The notes: generated by a model from the sequence alone, not told the origin. A stretch of 36,000 bases of DNA from Symbiodinium natans (GCA_905221605.1 CAJNDS010001347.1:486501-522500), one strand, 5' to 3'; positions 19,099-29,951 are shown, counted from the first letter of the stretch. Numbers and translations are program-made.

Positions 19099-19671
19099 TC
19101 ACTTGCTCTTTGCTTTAGCTTTGGCCTGTACAGCAAACATGGCGGACACACTTTGTGTCGCCTCTGGTTCCGCTTTGCGCTTCTTCTTCGCAGGCACTTT
19201 GGCCGCACCACCCTTCTTCTTCTCATCATCATCATCATTGCCCACCGTCGCCTTGGCAGCCTTGGCTGAGCTGCAATCTTGCTGAGCCGGGCTGAGCCGG
19301 GCGGGCGCATGAGGCATGCCAGCATGCAATGCAAGATAGCAACACAAGACCCAAACTGGTGTACTAACAGGACACGCAACAGCATTCTTAGGCTTCACAG
19401 CCTTGGCCTTGGCACACTTCCGTCCGGACTGGGTCTCATGCAGCTGCTCAACGGTTTTCACCGGACTGCATGGCGGATGCTTCTTCGTGGTGGAAGGGCA
19501 CGCCTGGGGCATGCTTGAGTGACGAGTGAGTGACTGAGTGGCAGCCTGTCAGCCTTGCGGCGGCCGGTGGCCGGCCGGATTTCAACACGCAGACAAGCAA
19601 ACAATCAATGCCTCATGTGCAGTTGCATCTGCATCATCCGAATCCTTCCTGGGCGTAGTCGGGTTCTGTTC
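19099..19671 (-). CDS. Gene C: small Lys-rich basic protein, 5' end not found
   Basis: Three joined exons: 19671-19612 (20 codons, EQNPTTPRKDSDDADATAHE), 19503-19376 and 19270-19099 ending in TGA. Junctions GAG|GCATTG to CAG|GCG (GC-AG) and GC|GTGTCC to TTGCAG|C (GT-AG) keep frame, and the middle intron removes a Cys/Leu/His-rich stretch. The product is basic, with KPKNAVASAKAAK, an acidic patch (NDDDDEKKK), a nuclear-localisation-like PAKKKRKAE, and a tail ending QAKAKAKSK. An ATG at 19512 could be a start if exon 19671-19612 is not used. Chromatin-associated or nucleolar function is inference. Confidence 0.55.
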
Positions 19672-20152
19672 CTTGACATGCTCAGGATGTATCCGTTTAG
19701 CGAACACACGATCGCGTGGCAACACAGGTCAACGTGGCACATCGTGCGATAAAAAAAAGAGACGACCTAATGCAAACAAAACACTTAAGTTGCTCAAGTA
19801 CAGTCGCTGCTGACAAAGGCTCGCGCTGCCCCAACGTCGGCGTAGTGGTTGTATCGGTATCGGTCGTCGTCTCCTTTCACTCAATGCATGCAAACAAACA
19901 CCGCACACACTATCACTTCCGAAGCAATGCACTACTTGTTGAAAGTCAACGCGAGCATCAGATGCAGCGCACCTGTCTTTTGACTTGCAGCATGCGTTCA
20001 ATGCGTTCGGGCAGCGACACTGTGCATGAGTCGTGTGAAAAACACACAAACAAGCACGGACCTACTGCAGCGATGGCAATGGACTAGGTAATAGCAAACT
20101 GAATCCTGAAGTCAGCTTACGGTCAGGTCACGGTGACGTTCGGTCCAGTTCT

Positions 20153-20743
20153 TCAGGAGTCTGGTCTGCACTGTCCACACGGTGTTTTGCCCAAGTCTTG
20201 AGCGTCAGCACGAGTCCGGCGCACCATATGTGTGCCTTGTCGTTGATGAGACCTCACCATACCACAGCTTGGCTTGTGGTAGCAGCGACCGGAACCAATT
20301 AGCCACACATGATCAGCCGGAACCTGATCAGTGCCCTGTGCTGTGAGAGCCGGTGTAGTTCGTGCCACCACCGTCGTCTCAGAAGCAGCCTGATCCTCAG
20401 CCTGAGTTTGAGCTCGAACATCTCCACGGCGAAGGTAACATGAACATGTGCCGGCTGGCCCAACTGGCTCCGGTGACGTCACTGCCACCACCTCTTCCGG
20501 AATGACCATAAATGAAGACAAAGATTCGCCGGCGGTTGGGCTGGCGCCAGAGCCTGGGCCTGAGCCTGGGCCCGGGCAGCCTGGGCCTGAGCCTGAGCCG
20601 GGGCCCGAGCTGATGCTGCAAGCATCGTTTCCCAAACTGATCGTGCCTGGCAAAGTTTCGATGGTGAGGAGAATACGAGCACGGCCGTCATGCTCGAAAG
20701 GAAGTTGAAGCTGCATTGGCTTGCTGGTGGCACCTTTAGCCAT
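20153..20743 (-). CDS. Gene D: protein with C-terminal HxxxC...CxxC metal-binding-like motif
   Basis: 196 codons from an ATG in GCCATGG context at 20743 to TGA at 20153; the frame is open upstream to 20830 and an acceptor-like GCAG|GAGGAG at 20794 allows an upstream exon. Residues 10-35 look globular (MQLQLPFEHDGRARILLTIE). A Gly/Pro/Ser linker near residues 45-65 (SGPGSGSGPGCPGPGSG) is low complexity. The last 45 residues carry VWLIGSGRCYHKPSCG, then a spacer ending in Leu-Gly-Lys, then TPCGQCRPDS. H-x3-C followed by TPC-x2-C is the pattern of the small Ada-like or nuclease-tail zinc motif (YHxxxC...PCxxC). Binding of a metal or nucleic acid is inference. It lies about 250 bp downstream of gene B on the same strand. 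Confidence 0.6.
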   Translation of the reverse strand: MAKGATSKPMQLQLPFEHDGRARILLTIETLPGTISLGNDACSISSGPGSGSGPGCPGPGSGPGSGASPTAGESLSSFMVIPEEVVAVTSPEPVGPAGTCSCYLRRGDVRAQTQAEDQAASETTVVARTTPALTAQGTDQVPADHVWLIGSGRCYHKPSCGMVRSHQRQGTHMVRRTRADAQDLGKTPCGQCRPDS

Positions 20744-20995
20744 GGCAGTGAAAGTTCTGTACTGATGCAATCTGCTCAATACATCATCCTCCTCCTGCAG
20801 CCCGGACTGCGCGAGCCAAAGCACGGTCAAGCAGAGAAGCGAGATGACACTGCATCAATCTTCAACAAACAAACACCGCCACGCCATGACACGGCATGAC
20901 ATTACAGTACATATACAGCACATGACATGAAATGACATTGCACCATGACAAATCAAACCGCGTCCGAACAACAACACAAGTCGCTTCACTTGTCT

Positions 20996-22095
20996 TCAGT
21001 CCTTGAGCGGCTCAGTTGTATGCTTGGCATTTTCATTTTCAGCATCTTGCACCGGCTGCGTCGCAATTGTTGCGTCCTGATCATGATGCAACAGCCAACA
21101 ACATCCCCCAGCCCATGTCGCATGTAATGTCTGGCTTCACAAGCGAAACATGTTGATTGTTTTGACAAACCCGTCCTGCAGTGAATCAGTCGCCGGTTTC
21201 ACGCCAACGTTCTCACCCAGCGATGGTGATGGCGTGGGCTCCTCACGGGGCAACACACGCACCATGACCAGGCACCAATTTACATGCCTAGCCACACACA
21301 TCTTCTGGGGCACCCTCGCTTTCATTGTGTTTCCATCCTGCAGTGGGTCAATGGTTGGCTTTGCGCTGGCATCTGTCATGGACTCCATTGGCGCCGTCTC
21401 CTGACGCCACATGCCACATTCGACACTCCTCATGCCAATCTACACGCTGTGGGCGACATAGAAAGTTCGACCCGGTCCTTCAGTGCTTGGTCTGTCATTG
21501 AAGATGCTGTTGGCAACCCATCACCAGCAGGCATATGCAGGGATACCGTCTCCGTCTTCTTCGCGTCCTGGTACTCCAACACACCGCCTCAGGCACCTAA
21601 CGCGCCACGCCTCACGCCAATCACATCTACTGCAACATGCCATGCCAATATACACTACACTGACTACACGCACAAGGCAATGCAAATCTACGCGGGTTCC
21701 CGGCAAACACAAGTTTTAAATCCCTTATTTCCTTCGCTAGGTATGTAATCAATTCCAAGTTGGCAGTCCTCCGGCGCTGAGCCCACTGTTGGTGTTTCCC
21801 CGGCAACCGTCCCCGCCGTCCCCTGACACAAGATTCAACACATCACACCAACAACATTTATTGATCATTGCTCAAAAAAAGCACACATGTGTACGTGATC
21901 ATATGACTCCTTCAGGTCGGTTGCCTGTGTTTCATTGGCATTCGGCAATGCCACAGCTTCCGTTGGCACCGCCTCCTGACGCAACATTGCACACACTTCA
22001 GACACGACTTCATGGACTTCATGAACTTCATGCAAAACAAATCCCCCAGTCCAGTCCTTTGCAGAATCCGCCGCTGCCACTGTCGGCTGTGGAAC
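20996..22095 (-). CDS. Gene B exons 15-21: run of small similar Pro/Thr/Asp exon modules
   Basis: At least seven small exons (22095-22039, 21975-21895, 21822-, 21567-21448, 21400-21320, 21241-21167, 21076-20996) each encode about 19-40 residues with a shared pattern: a charged start with Pro/Thr (EAVPTEAVA, ETPTVGSAPED, ETAPMESM, EPTPSPSL), then Ala/Asn/Thr, then a Leu-Lys/Gln-Asp end (ATDLKE, TDQALKD, IDPLQDG, ATDSLQDG, TTEPLKD). Six of the seven are whole codons in phase 0, so any could be skipped without frameshift. Introns between them are very short, for example 47 nt (GC-AG) and 63 nt (GT-AG). The last module ends in TGA at 20996. Function unknown; the product is likely disordered. Confidence 0.5.
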
Positions 22096-23545
22096 CTGCC
22101 ACAACATTCAAATGAACACATGCGCGTGTCGCTTATAAGCTCAGCTGCCGCACGCTAGTCCATCACAACCGCAAGCCATGCTCGTTCTATGGCCTGCCCA
22201 GCAGATTGAGATGGAGCCGACGAAGCATGAGAAGCGCTGCCGGGAATCCGGCGCTGCTTGGACAGCCAAGCAAACCAGAGTAGAATGTCCTCCAAGGGTT
22301 CTCCGTTCTCAGAGCCGAAATCCCACGACTCGCCACCATCATCGAAATCCTTTCCGAACTCCTTGATCACGTACGCACGGTGCTCGTCCATCAGAGCATG
22401 CGCTCGGGCCGACTGAATGTGCGCCAGAAACTCTTCAGGCAACAGGTCCAGCATATGCTCGCGCAGATTATCGTCGCTCATCTCAAGTAAAGCCTGATTG
22501 TGCCGATAGTACAACTCCTCATTGGTGATCAGGCCTTGCTCGTCAATGTGCTCTCCGTCCGACGCCTGGGCATTAGCCTTGTCCTGCATCACACACACAC
22601 AAACTGCATTCATCACCTCAAAAACCTGCCTCATTCACTCATTGCAGCAAACCAGTCCTGATGGCCAACCGCCTCTGCCGCCGGAGCAAGGGAGGATACA
22701 ACGGCGGCAGGTTCCTGCAACTAGCAAAGCCAAGCAATGACATCCAAGGATAGCTACAGTCAATGGCCTGAACAAACAATGTTGCAGAGCTGGCGCTGGC
22801 GGTTGTCCCACTCGGCTGACTTGGATCCTGCGGCGGCGTTGCTCCGTTTCGACCACCGACCACCACCACCACCACCAACACCACCACAACAACCACAACA
22901 ACAACCACAACAACAACCACAACAACAACAACAACAACCACAACAACAACCACAACAACCACAACCACAACAACAACCACAACCACGGACCACAACCACA
23001 ACCACAACCTGTACCACAACCACAACCACAACCACAACCACAACCACAACCACAACCACAACCGCAACCGCAACCGCAACCGCAACCGCAACCGCAACCG
23101 CAACCGCAACCGCAACCAAACACACTGACTCTGACTCTGACACCAACAAAAACAAACAAAGGAACAAACAAAACACAAACACACAAACATACACACACAC
23201 ACACAGAGACACACACAGAGACAGAGAGACACAGCGACACACGCAGCAGAGACAGGCAGAGATACAGACACAGAAACACACAGACACACAGACCCAAAGT
23301 AAGACACACAACCACACAGGACCACACAACCACACAAACACACAAATCAAAACACAGGAACACACAAGCACACAAACACACAAACACACAAACACGCAAA
23401 CACACAAACACACACAAACACAGACAAACACACACAAACACAGACAAACACACACAAACACAGACAAACACACACACACACCACACACACACACACACCC
23501 ACGCACACACACGCACACAAACAAACAAACGAACAAACAAACAAA

Positions 23546-23586
<41 letters not shown>

Positions 23587-24932
23587 ACGCACAATCACAC
23601 ACACACAGACACAGACACAGACACAGACACAAACACAAACACAGGAACACACTCACACAAACACACACCGCACACAGACACTCACACACAGGCGTGGCAC
23701 ACAAACACAGCATCACACAAACAAACAATACAAAATACAAAAGGGCATAAGGGTCTACCCTGGGACCCTGGGACCGTGACCTGGACTCCTGGACAACCCA
23801 CAACCCACAACCCAGAACCCACGATACCCACAACCCACACAACCCGCACAACCCACACAACCCACACAACCCACACAACCCACGCAACCCACACAACCCA
23901 CCCACACAACCCACACAACCAACCAACCCACACAACCCACACAACCCACGCAACCCCCACAACCCACACAACCCCCACAACCCACACAGCCACACAGCCC
24001 ACAAAACCCCCACCCACAGCCCACACAAACCACACAGCCCACAGAAACCACACGACCCACCGAAAACCCAACCCCCACAACCCCCAACCCACAAGAGACA
24101 ATGTGACAAGAGACAAGAGACAACAGGCAACTCAGGCCGGCAACTACAGCAACAAACAACAAACAACTTCACTTTAGTTTGCTGACATGGACAGGACAAG
24201 AAGAAGAACTTGAACAAGAACTTCAACTACACCAAAACCGAAACCAAACGGTCAATGGCCTGAGATATTTCCTTCTTCACGGTGCCGTCACAGCCCCCAT
24301 CGTCACCCTCGCCACCGTCATCATCGCACTGTTGCATGATTTCGTCCAGCATGCTTGGAATGGTTTCTCTTGGAGCAACATACGGGAGCGCGTCGAGCAT
24401 GAGTTTGGTCATCTTATGCACCGGTGTCACCTGCTGCGCCACCAGACGCAGGGCAGAGTTGCATGCATCCGGGATATGCAGCCCATGCATCCTGGCGAGC
24501 GTGCAAGCCTCGACAAACAAACCTTGCATTTTAATTACAGTATTTTTTGCAATGACAGTCCTGAAGCATATCCCCATGTCATTGACACACTTTTCGAGGA
24601 TCATGTGGCCGGCAGGAACGTAGATCAAATCTCCGGTTCGGACAAGGGCCGCGCTGAGCGAGGGCAATTGAAGCTCGTCGGGGATGGTTCGAGCTTGCAG
24701 CTGCTGCATCTGTTCTCTGACAACTGACAGTTCGGAGGTCTGGAAGAATTTGCCTCCAGCCCACAGCGCACGCTCGACTTCACTCGGCTCGACTGTCGAC
24801 ACAGTACTAATGCTGTCTTAAATATCTCACAGTCGAGTGACACGCTTCCTCTGCATTCACAGTCACCAGCAGGAGTCCACCGCTAACCTTTCAATTTGCA
24901 AGAATGATTGAATAGATCTCGTTATTTCTTTA

Positions 24933-25004
<72 letters not shown>

Positions 25005-28000
25005 TCTACTCATTCAAACATCGCGCCTGTACGCGCAATGTCGGCAGGGCCTGTGAGTCAACTCCTGCCCAGACGTTGTTCTGCTGGGCACCATACAACC
25101 ACAGGGCCCGAAAGCTTTCCAGTGCGTCTTTTCCGTCATCCATCTTGTCTGCAGCTTCCTCGAGTGCTTGATCCTGACAAACACTCAAGAACAGCGGCAA
25201 CCACATAACATCTTTGCAATCGTGTCGACATCATTCATTACTGATTCTCAATCGCGGTCTCAGGTCTCAGTCCTCAACCAGGCAACTGCTGTCCCAAACA
25301 TGTGGTAGTTCGGCCCGTGCGACCTTTATCGCTTTGGCACACGCGGACTTGTCCTCGATGATGGCCAATGTCCTTGCACAGGCGCCTTTCTTCTCCATGT
25401 TCCCTCTGAACTCCTTGAGCGCGGATTCGATGTACTGCTTACCCTCGCCATCCGTGCATTGCTTGATAATGTGTTTGCCCTTGCGCACCTGAGCATGAAC
25501 TTGGGAGACAGAAGCATGCTTAGGGTTTAGGGTTTAAGGTTTAAGGTTTAGGGCTTTAGGGTTTAAGGCTTAGGGCTTAAGAGTTGAGGGTTGGGCTTAG
25601 GGCTTAACAGTTGACAGTTGACAGAACCAAACCAACCACATCAAGAACAATAACAAACAAGGCGCAATCAACGGCAACTCTGGCATTGGTGTGCCCAGTT
25701 TGTCTTCCATCTTCTCCGGCTCAGCATTGGCATCCCTTAAGACCCTCATGGGCCTTGCCTTGAGGAGATGTTTGAACTCCTTCAGGGTGTCGCAGTCCGA
25801 GTCTGACACCACCTTTGCGAGGTTGGCTCTGCCAAGCCTGATCGGTACGACAATTCATAGTAGAAGCCAGGTCAAGCCCAGCCCAATGCCCAATAAGAAT
25901 TTGTGTGAGTTCAAAACACAAACAATCGCATCATTATCAAGATATGACAGCATGTCATCCATCAAATCAAACATCGTGCGTCTGCTAGTGCATCCTTGTC
26001 ACAAAGTGCCGAGCTTCTTGTTCTGGCTGTTAATCTTGTTCTCGAGATTCTCCTTCGCCTTCGCCAAGGCCTGCCGAGGGCTGCGGCTAAGCGCAAGCAG
26101 CACCGTCAACAAGCCTTCAACAAGTCAAGAAGCATGTCAATCCATGCCATGCCGGGCCAATGCCGGGGACATGAGCTCCACAACCAGACATCCAACATGA
26201 CAACGACCCAACTCTAGAAATGCAAGTTCGAGACCGCCTGGACGAGACCTCCAACTTCGGTCACGCACTTTCTAAGGCTCTGGGCAATCGTCTTGGTGTC
26301 AGTCGCCCGGTCCTTGATCTCTTTCAGCTTGTCGGTGAAGGCATCCCTTGTGTGGCATTCGTCAAAGAGATCCGTCCTCTCCAGCATCTGGACGACCACT
26401 GCTTTGCCTCGCTTGAGAGAGCAAAAACAACTGCATTCCGGCGGCCGGTGGTTGGTGGTTGCCACAGCATGAGCCGTTGCATTTGCAGTCAGGAGACTAA
26501 AGCATGCGCAGTGAAATTCCGCCAAGGGGCTTGCGTACTGGTTGACCACGGTGTCAGTCTCCTTGATCTTGTCCAGCACCATCTGCAGCCTTTCTGCCTT
26601 GCGCGCCTCCAAGTTGCCTTCCGTGCTGCCTGTCTCGCCAACGATGAGGTCCGGCAGGTCGGGAACCAGCTGGAGCATCTGGTTCTCTGGAAGCAAGCCA
26701 GACGCAGCCAAGCAGGCTGTCCTGCGTGCCTCCATGTGGTAAAGGCACTTCACAATGCCAGCGTTGTCCCCCAAGCCCAGGTTGAGCGACTGGTCGAGCA
26801 CCTTGTCTTCCCCAACACCTTTGCGCACCAAATCGTGCCACATCTGGAAGAGGCCCGGCTGGGTGCTTTCGAACTCCTTTGCTTTCTCAAGCGCATCCTT
26901 CAGGCTCTGCGTGCAAAATTGCCTTGTCGAGGCAAGCTTGCCTGTGAACTGGATGCGAGTCAAGCTCACGTCCAACAGCTTGGGCTGCTTAGCTGACTTG
27001 GCTTTCGCCGCCCTGCTGCTGCGGCCACCGCCACCGCCACCGTTGCCCCTTGCGGGTGCTGCCGTGCCGCTAGTGGAGAACACAGTGCCGGGGTCCGTGA
27101 CGAAGTTCAAGCAGCACTTCTGAAACAACTCCGACTCGTGCTGAAACTTGACCTCGGCAGAATTTCAATGGTGGCACGTGACACGTTTGTGCCTGTCAGC
27201 GCCTGGACCTATACAAGCCTAAGCATCATGCATCCAATCAATCAAGGTCCAAGGCCCAAGGCACAGGACAATCACAAGGTAACACTGCAATGACAAGGCT
27301 TCAGCTCATGTCCAAACAGCAACACAATGTCAGCAAGGACATGCCCGCAAACTCTCCATGACATGCCATGATCCACAGCTGAACTTTAAAACTGAATACT
27401 GAACTGAACTGAACAAGGCCAAGTGCATGCCCAGGCACAAAGCCACGCACGCGCTTGTCGATTGCTGTCAGCGTAGCGGTGGACACATCCTTGCTTTGGA
27501 AAGACTTCTCGCGCGCACGCTTGTCGCTGATCTCCTGGCGGCGGGTCGGTGTGTGGGTTGGTGTGGGGGTGTGTGGGGGCACACTGTGTGGGTTTGAATA
27601 AAACCTTAGGATGGTGTCGGCCTGGGGCCTGGGGACCTGGGGCCTTATGGCTCGGGCTGTGTCGCACCGTCGAATGTCATCCCTTGCCCTAGCTACACAA
27701 TTAGCAACAGACAACAGCAGCACGGCGCCGCCTCGAAGTGTGTTTTCTTGATGCCGCCTGTCGCCACCCAGACAGACTCCTGGTTGGACGTTATCCCGGT
27801 GCGCTTATCTTCGACGGGCTGGGTGTCTCGAAGTTCCGGATTTGCAAGATCACCTTGAGACCAATCAAACAATTGCTCTCAGACTTCGTTTGCAGGTGCC
27901 TGGTCGAGTCGTTACTACACAGTCTTAGTGCTGTGACGAGACGGCTCCAGGCCGCCAGGACTTCTGCATTGCTCAATCGCTCCTCCTCTGGAACTTTCAC

Positions 28001-28693
28001 CATGTACCAATCCTAAGTGATTGTTGTTGAGGCACTGTCGTGACACTGTTTGAATGTGATTGGTCCACTTGCCCACTTGCATGCCAAGAAGCCTTGTACC
28101 AAGAAAACGTCATCAGTTTCCATCCACTCTTCATGCGTTTGCCGCGTTTCTCCTCGTGCACCTCCATGTACCGGACTAAGTTGAATCGCGAGCTCTCCAA
28201 GTAAGGGCCACCCGATCCGGACTCGCGTCGAATTTCTTGTGCACTCCTTAGATGTTGAAACTGAATGATGATCTGTAGGTCCAACAGCTTAGAGCAAACA
28301 GCAGGAAAGACTGAACAACAACAGTTGCTGAATATTGTGAAGACTCGCAACGATCTTCCTGTACTCTGCAGGATCGCTTGTCTTGAGGCCCTTAAACCAT
28401 GACTTGGCTCTGTCATCCGAAGGCTTCTGCAGGATGCTTCTGACACGACCAGAGCAGACAACACAGTGCTCCTTGATCTTGTAACGCGTCTCGTCCTTCT
28501 TGACGACATACGCTGTCTGGCAAACGAAGCATACTTCTTCAGCTTCTGCATTGGCCAGGGCCAGCGATGCCTGCAACGCAGGCAGTTTCTTATGTTTGAA
28601 AACAATATAGACGTAAGTTAAGGAGATGCAAAGCAATCCAATGCGAGCATCAATTCTCACCTCGGCACAGTTCGAATCGTTGAGCCCTGCCAT
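20996..28693 (-). CDS. Gene B: about 21-exon gene, dinoflagellate-type protein of unknown function
   Basis: Proposed exons (minus order): 28693-28661, 28570-28347, 28246-28093, 28012-27938, 27875-27732, 27534 to about 27400, 27152-26535, 26387-26238, 26070-26003, 25837 to about 25666, 25488 to about 25300, 25173-25051, 24739-24260, 22583-22194, 22095-22039, 21975-21895, 21822 to about 21720, 21567-21448, 21400-21320, 21241-21167, 21076-20996 (TGA), about 1,150-1,200 residues. Most lengths are multiples of three and the stated junctions keep frame. Start MAGLNDSNCAE has GCCATGG context and a consensus GAG|GTGAGA donor. Many donors are GC. I recall similar unnamed dinoflagellate proteins (CxxC finger, then a Trp-rich segment), but could not check. 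Ends marked 'about' are unresolved, and the chain could be two genes. Confidence 0.5.
22194..22583 (-). CDS. Gene B exon 14: acidic helical segment
   Basis: Exon of exactly 130 codons between GATGCAG| at 22583 and the GC donor CAG|GCCATA at 22194. It reads DKANAQASDGEHIDEQ at the start, has LLEMSDDNLREHMLDLLPEE in the middle and DFDDGGESWDFGSENGEPLE near the end, then a Ser/Ala stretch. The frame runs upstream only into Val/Cys sequence of the CA-repeat intron. No family is recognised. Confidence 0.6.
22759..24263. repeat. CAA/CCA, CA and CAACCCA microsatellite block in a gene B intron, bordered by a 13-bp direct repeat
   Basis: From 22860 to 24090 the sequence is almost only A and C on +: CAACAACCA, ACCGCA, then (CA)n with CAGA, then CACAACCCA. 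GTCAATGGCCTGA occurs at 22759-22771 and 24251-24263. Long Val/Cys, Gln/Thr and Thr/His frames on both strands (up to 488 codons) are by-products. Confidence 0.85.
24227..24739 (-). CDS. Gene B exon 13: cupin-like or other beta-rich segment, acidic end
   Basis: The best acceptor is TTCTTCCAG| at 24739; the exon ends at CTCAG|GCC (24260) or, if unspliced, at the TAG at 24227. It contains LVRTGDLIYVPAGHMILEKC followed by CFRTVIAKNTVIKMQ. A Gly-Asp then VPAGH pattern is typical of cupin or JmjC-like barrels, but no HxD/E...H metal triad can be recognised, so enzymatic activity is doubtful. The tail is acidic (QQCDDDGGEGDDGG). The upstream sequence is also open to an ATG at 24802. Confidence 0.6.
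   Translation of the reverse strand, partial: TSELSVVREQMQQLQARTIPDELQLPSLSAALVRTGDLIYVPAGHMILEKCVNDMGICFRTVIAKNTVIKMQGLFVEACTLARMHGLHIPDACNSALRLVAQQVTPVHKMTKLMLDALPYVAPRETIPSMLDEIMQQCDDDGGEGDDGGCDGTVKKEISQAIDRLVSVLV
24935..25010. repeat. (CT)n microsatellite in a gene B intron
   Basis: Over 30 CT units with one A; lies between exons 12 and 13, so it is (GA)n on the gene strand. Confidence 0.95.
25051..26070 (-). CDS. Gene B exons 9-12: charged helical segments
   Basis: Exon 9 (26070-26003) reads ALAKAKENLENKINSQNKK, a clear amphipathic helix, and is cut at TT|GTGACA. Exon 10 (25837 down) restores frame as LGRANLAKVVSDSDCDTLKE. Exon 11 (25488 down) reads VRKGKHIIKQCTDGEGKQ and on to KVARAELPHVW. 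Exon 12 (25173-25051, 41 codons) contains LESFRALWLYGAQQNNVW and ends CAG|GCCCTG. The intron between exons 10 and 11 holds TTTAGGG-like repeats. Donors of exons 10 and 11 are not settled. Confidence 0.55.
25518..25615 (+). repeat. TTTAGGG-like tract in a gene B intron
   Basis: TTTAGGG, TTTAAGG and GCTTAGGG units between exons 10 and 11. Confidence 0.85.
26238..27152 (-). CDS. Gene B exons 7-8: helical, Lys-rich middle region
   Basis: Exon 7 (27152-26535) starts after CCGAG| as VKFQHESELFQKC, has a Gly-run (GNGGGGGG) followed by basic SSRAAKAKSAKQPKLL, then a long amphipathic helix-rich part with LYHMEARRTACLAAS and LPDLIVGETGSTEGN, ending VVNQY. A GC donor TAC|GCAAGC removes about 147 bp of Ala/Thr/Cys-rich non-conserved-looking sequence, and exon 8 (26387-26238) continues MLERTDLFDECHTRDAFTDK to VQ, then CAG|GCGGTC. 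Both exons are multiples of three. The whole stretch is also one open frame without splicing, so intron retention cannot be excluded. Confidence 0.6.
27732..28693 (-). CDS. Gene B exons 1-5: CxxC...CxxC finger and Trp-containing helical segment
   Basis: Exon 1 is 11 codons. Exon 2 (28570-28347) carries CFVC, then about 18 residues, then CVVC: four cysteines in a zinc-finger-like spacing, followed by a basic stretch (SGRVRSILQKPSDDRAK). Exon 3 (28246-28093) contains FNLVRYMEVHEEKRGKRMKS and joins by a GC donor (AAG|GCTTCT) to exon 4 (28012-27938), giving a continuous Trp-rich run ending VLAAWSRL. Exon 5 (27875-27732, exactly 48 codons) contains SVWVATGGIKKTHFE and ends at GAG|GCGGCG. The exon 2 donor is ambiguous because GAGT occurs at both intron ends; frame needs GC|GAGT. 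Confidence 0.6.
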
Positions 28694-29951
28694 GGCTCCA
28701 AGTCGCTCCCGCCCGGCCCGCAATGGCAAAGGGTGGTGAAGCACGACAGTAAACAAACATGCTCGCCTCAATGTCGCACGATAACCTGCAGCTGCACTGG
28801 ATGCAATGCACAATGCAGGGCGTGCAGTGCTGCGCCTGTACCTGGGCCTGTGCAGTGCACTCGTGTGACATTGAGTCATTGAGATCTCAAATGGCGACAC
28901 AACGCAAAGCCCATCGTTCCATGCCACTGCCACATGCCAGCTCGCAACGACCACACGCTCCATGCGACATCCAAGCTTGCAACGGTCACAAGTCACAAAT
29001 GTCATGAGTCACAACAGCGAGAAACGGGTGTAGCAGCACAAACACTTGTTGAGACAAGCGGACAGGCCAAGCAAGTCTTTTGTTTGTCAACGATGGATGC
29101 GGTGACGCGGTGGATGTCGAATCGTCACAGCAAGCCCCATGCCAAGGCGCACAGGCACATAGAATCATAGACCATTTGCTTCAATCGCAATATCATGGCC
29201 TGCCCAGGGCACACACGACTGCCTACAGAATCACCGAAGCTGGGCAAACAATCACACCACCATGTCCTCATGTGCACTGCAGAAGTTCTTTTGGCTCGCA
29301 GCTGTCACTGTGGATTGAGTGGCAGTGGCAGCAGCCGCAGCCGTATTCCGTACCTTGCTTGGTTTCGGAACTGTCACTGACAGGGACTGCACTGCAGGTC
29401 GGACAGGCTGGACATAAGTCAGGCGGGGGGGGTGGGTGGGGTGAGGGTGGGGGGTTGGTGGGAAGGGGTGGGGGTGGGAAGGGGTGGGGGTGGGAAGGGG
29501 GTGGAAGGGTGGGAGGGGGGGGGGGCCGGGGGGGGGGGTGGGTTTAGGGTGGGTGGGGGTTGCCTTGCCTCACTGCGTTCCAAGTCACTGGGGTGAAAAA
29601 CATCAACCGAATGCGATGGTTGATGGCTGACAGGTGCTGGCTGTCAGTTGACAGGCCTAGATTGAGACTCGTCCAGGGCCCAGGGCATAGAGAATGGTTT
29701 AGGGTTTAGGGGTTGGGTTTAGGGTTACGGTTTAGGGTTAAGGGAAGTGGCAACTACAAATCGATTTCACACACCACGCATGACTGATCACTGCCTAATC
29801 CTTAGAATGCCAGGAAGCGGATGCAAACATCAAAAAGATCAGATCTGCGGCAGCTTCACCAAAGTCGTGCCTTCATTGCTTCGATTACAACATGTCAAAA
29901 AAACTCATGAGCAATGACTGTCTCTTGAGCACTTGTGGCGGTCTGTCCTCG
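28694..29951. other. Spacer between genes A and B
   Basis: No gene recognised. Contains a G-rich tract (29418-29560) and short TTTAGGG units (29697-29745). The 5' flank of gene B is in 28694-29000; no TATA box or spliced-leader relic was seen. Confidence 0.5.
29418..29560. repeat. G-rich tract (GGGTGGGGGT/GGGAAGGGGT)
   Basis: About 140 bp of runs of G interrupted by T or A; could form G-quadruplexes on the + strand. Confidence 0.85.

Noticed and set aside
19099-19160. PCNA-binding (PIP) box near the end of gene C (QSVSAMFAV)
   Set aside because: The position that should be Ile, Leu or Met is Ser and only one aromatic residue is present.
22635-24226. Long frames of up to 488 codons on both strands, Val/Cys-rich or Gln/Thr/His-rich
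   Set aside because: They are translations of CA, CAA and CAACCCA microsatellites, open in every frame; they lie in a gene B intron.
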